Source of the DNA: CAMYJH01 sp041589735
Lineage (GTDB): Bacteria > Pseudomonadota > Gammaproteobacteria > HK1
Direction of reading: 5' to 3'
NCBI GenBank assembly: GCA_041589735.1
Contig: JBFHVA010000181.1
Span: 1 to 7,243, forward strand
Length of the DNA stretch: 7,243 bases
Shown here: positions 5,378 through 7,243 of the stretch, piece after piece
Numbering within the stretch: position 1 is the first letter of the stretch
How the letters are laid out: each line of letters begins with the position of its first letter
Notes under the pieces: model-generated
The model's input: only the letters and a program-made list of their open reading frames with translations
Databases searched by the model: none
Told to the model about the DNA's origin: nothing
Translations under genes and position numbers: made by a program

Positions 5378-5684
5378 GGTGCCGCCGAATCCGCGGACAG
5401 TATGCCGCTCTCCAAAAAGGGCGCCTTGCACCGTTGAGCTTGGAACGATAGGGGAATAGGTAAAATAACCCCTGATAACGAGCGTATTGGACTCTTGGGT
5501 CGAGATGTATTCCCGCCGCCCACACTTCGGTGAGCCGGAGCTTGATTCAAGTCAAGAATAAGGGAAAAAATGTAGGTAGCTTTGAGAAGCGGCCGAAAGC
5601 TTTGTCTTAGGTCCTATTGAGCGACATTTCGGTTGTGGGTCTTTTCTTCGACTTGCCGCCCTACCCTTCAGGAGGGGCACTGCA
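5361..5684. other. 324-bp spacer upstream of the cyclase/TPR gene
   Basis: No gene is recognised on either strand. It begins with the hairpin at 5360-5377. A weak promoter candidate is TTGGAA (5440-5445) with TAAAAT (5461-5466), but the 15-nt spacing is short. This TAAAAT box lies in the loop of a small inverted repeat, AGGGG (5450-5454) with CCCCT (5469-5473). Near 5541-5555 there is CTTGATTCAAGTCAAG. AGCTTTG occurs twice as a direct repeat (5578-5584 and 5598-5604). A leader of about 200 nt would precede the start at 5685 if that promoter is used. Confidence 0.4.
5670..5675 (+). promoter_or_regulatory. Shine-Dalgarno AGGAGG of the cyclase/TPR gene
   Basis: AGGAGG ends 9 nt before ATG 5685. 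The cyclase domain begins only a few codons after this ATG, so the site fixes the start. Confidence 0.85.
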
Positions 5685-7243
5685 ATGGACGAGGGAGTAC
5701 CGCGCAGGCTCGCCGTTATCCTGCATGCTGACGTGGTCGGCTCGACCGGGCTCGTCCAGCTCAATGAGTCACTTGCCCACAAACGCATTCACGATGCGTT
5801 TCGCCGCTTCTCCGAAACCGTCCGCGCGTACAATGGAATAACGCACGAAATCAGGGGCGACGCGCTCGTTGCAGAGTTTGACCGAGCGTCGGACGCCGTC
5901 GGGGCATCGCTTGCTTTCCAGGAAGAGAATACCCGCCACAACTCGACCTTGAAAGACGATATCCAGCCGAGCCTGCGGATTGGAATCAGCTTGGGTGAGG
6001 TCGTATTCGCCGACAACACGGTGACCGGCGAAGGCGTAGTGCTGGCGCAGCGTCTAGAACAGATGGCCCGTCCCAGCGGCGTGTGCATTCAAGGTGCCGT
6101 ACATGAAGCGGTGCCGAGGCGGTTGCCGTTTACCTACCAGAGTTTAGGCGAACAAAATTTCAAAGGATTCTCCGAGCCGGTGCGGGCCTATTCCGTTGCG
6201 CTCAAATCTGGAGAATCCGCTCCCCCGCCGGAGCCCCATATTATGTCCGTCAGGACCCCCATCAGATCAACAAGGGGCCGGTGGCTGGCGGTCGCAGTCA
6301 TTGTTTGCCTCGTCATCGCCGGCGGCGTGCTTTCCTGGCTCAAGCCCTGGCAGCCGAGAGAAGAATCGGCCTCCGTCGAGCAAATGGCGTTTCCGCTGCC
6401 CGCGGAGCCGTCGATTGCGGTGCTGCCTTTCAACAATATGAGCGGCGATCCCGCACAGGATGCCATTGCCGACGGCTTCACCGAAAGCCTTATCACCACC
6501 CTGGCCCAGATGCCGGAGTTGTTCGTTATCTCCCGCAATTCGACCTTCACCTATAAAGACAAGCCCGTGAAGGCGAAGCAGGTGGCTGAGGATTTGGGCG
6601 TGCGTTACGTACTGGAGGGCAGCATTCAACGAGAGGCTCAAACTTTACGCATTAATGCGCAGCTGATTGATGCGGTCACGGGACATCACCTGTGGGCCAG
6701 TAAGTACGACCGTGACGTCAACGCAATGTTTGCGGTCCAGGACGAACTCGTGCGCAAGATTTTCACCGCGCTGCAGGTGAAGCTCACGGCCGGAGAGCAC
6801 GGGCGCGTGTGGCAGCAGGGCACCGAAAAGTTTGAGGCGTATCTCACTTGGCTGGAGGGCTGGAAACATTACCGGCGCTCCACCAAAGACGACAACGTCA
6901 TCGCCCGGCAGTTTATTCTAAAAGCCATCGACATGGACCCGGAGTGGGCGATGCCCTACACCACCGTAACCTGGACCCATTGGAAAGATATTTTTAACGG
7001 CTGGACCGACACCCCCGACGAGTCCTTGAAGCAAGCCGAGGAGTACGCCCAGAAAGCCCTTGCCTTGGATGACACCTATCCCGGCGTGTATGCGGCGCTC
7101 GGTGCCGTTCAGGGAATCAAAGGCGATCTCGACCGGGCCATCGCCTATGACGAAAAGGCGGTCGCGCTCGGCCCAAATATCTCCGTCTATCACGCCATTC
7201 TCGCTGAAAACCTTAATTACGCGGGTAAGCCGGAAGAGGCCAT
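5685..7243 (+). CDS. Class III adenylate/guanylate cyclase-domain protein with TolB-like domain and TPRs (3' end outside the window)
   Basis: The frame is open from ATG 5685 to the right edge: 519 complete codons and no stop, so the C-terminus is missing. Residues about 8-170 form a class III cyclase homology domain with metal-binding Asp16 (HADVVGST) and Asp59 (EIRGDALVAEF). Arg123 of the N-x-x-x-R motif is kept (GEGVVLAQRLE) and Thr112 sits at the second substrate-specifying position. Glu55 replaces the purine-contacting Lys and Val119 replaces the transition-state Asn. Residues 200-218 form one membrane helix after an Arg-rich segment (TPIRSTRGR). This places the cyclase domain in the cytoplasm and the rest outside it. 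Residues 243-345 match the TolB N-terminal/FlgO-like domain seen in such proteins (SIAVLPFNNMSGDP, LGVRYVLEGSIQR, LWASKYDRD). From about 380 the sequence is helical TPR-like, with clear repeats near 444-519. It is probably a signalling protein; ligand and output are unknown. Confidence 0.88.
   Translation, partial: MDEGVPRRLAVILHADVVGSTGLVQLNESLAHKRIHDAFRRFSETVRAYNGITHEIRGDALVAEFDRASDAVGASLAFQEENTRHNSTLKDDIQPSLRIGISLGEVVFADNTVTGEGVVLAQRLEQMARPSGVCIQGAVHEAVPRRLPFTYQSLGEQNFKGFSEPVRAYSVALKSGESAPPPEPHIMSVRTPIRSTRGRWLAVAVIVCLVIAGGVLSWLKPWQPREESASVEQMAFPLPAEPSIAVLPFNNMSGDPAQDAIADGFTESLITTLAQMPELFVISRNSTFTYKDKPVKAKQVAEDLGVRYVLEGSIQREAQTLRINAQLIDAVTGHHLWASKYDRDVNAMFAVQDELVRKIFTALQVKLTAGEHGRVWQQGTEKFEAYLTWLEGWKHYRRSTKDDNVIARQFILKAIDMDPEWAMPYTTVTWTHWKDIFNGWTDTPDESLKQAEEYAQKALALDDTYPGVYAALGAVQGIKGDLDRAIAYDEKAVALGPNISVYHAILAENLNYAGKPEEA

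Noticed and set aside
6188..6641. Minus-strand frames opposite the cyclase/TPR gene
   Set aside because: They are antisense to the long open frame from 5685, which has clear cyclase, TolB-like and TPR features.

Overview
The window looks like chromosomal DNA of a proteobacterium, most likely a gammaproteobacterium. The grounds are the DUF3080-type lipoprotein, REP-like palindromes between genes, strong AGGAGG ribosome binding sites and a class III cyclase/TolB-like/TPR protein. No RNA gene, CRISPR array, intact insertion sequence or phage gene was seen. The taxonomic call is inference from gene content.

Layout: a REP-like hairpin lies at the left edge (11-38). A DUF3080-like lipoprotein gene follows on the minus strand (220-1311). 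A palindrome-rich divergent spacer (1312-1523) leads to two plus-strand genes 50 nt apart: a 103-residue small alpha/beta protein (1524-1835) and an EutB-like PLP-dependent dehydratase (1886-2896). After a short tail holding a degenerate repeat, a thiol-dioxygenase-like cupin gene runs on the minus strand (3124-3678), convergent with eutB. A 342-bp divergent spacer with a second degenerate repeat separates it from a metal-dependent cyclase/kynurenine-formamidase-family hydrolase (4021-4707). This is followed by a TMEM165/Gdt1-type Mn2+/Ca2+ transporter with a TTG start (4794-5360). After a 324-bp gap, a large gene runs off the right edge (5685 to beyond 7243). It encodes a class III nucleotide cyclase domain, one membrane helix, a TolB/FlgO-like domain and TPRs.

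How they may work together: the small barrel-like protein, the dehydratase, the cupin dioxygenase and the cyclase-family hydrolase are all small-molecule enzymes or likely accessory proteins. They could form a short catabolic locus for an amino-acid-like or compatible-solute-derived compound. The dehydratase resembles the hydroxyectoine-utilization enzyme EutB, but no other ectoine/hydroxyectoine genes are in the window, so its substrate is open. The lipoprotein, transporter and signalling protein look like unrelated neighbours. The most unusual gene-level observation is that the cyclase domain keeps both metal aspartates but lacks the usual purine-specifying lysine and transition-state asparagine. 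The most structured non-coding region is 1362-1445, with two separate palindromes ahead of the small-protein/eutB pair.
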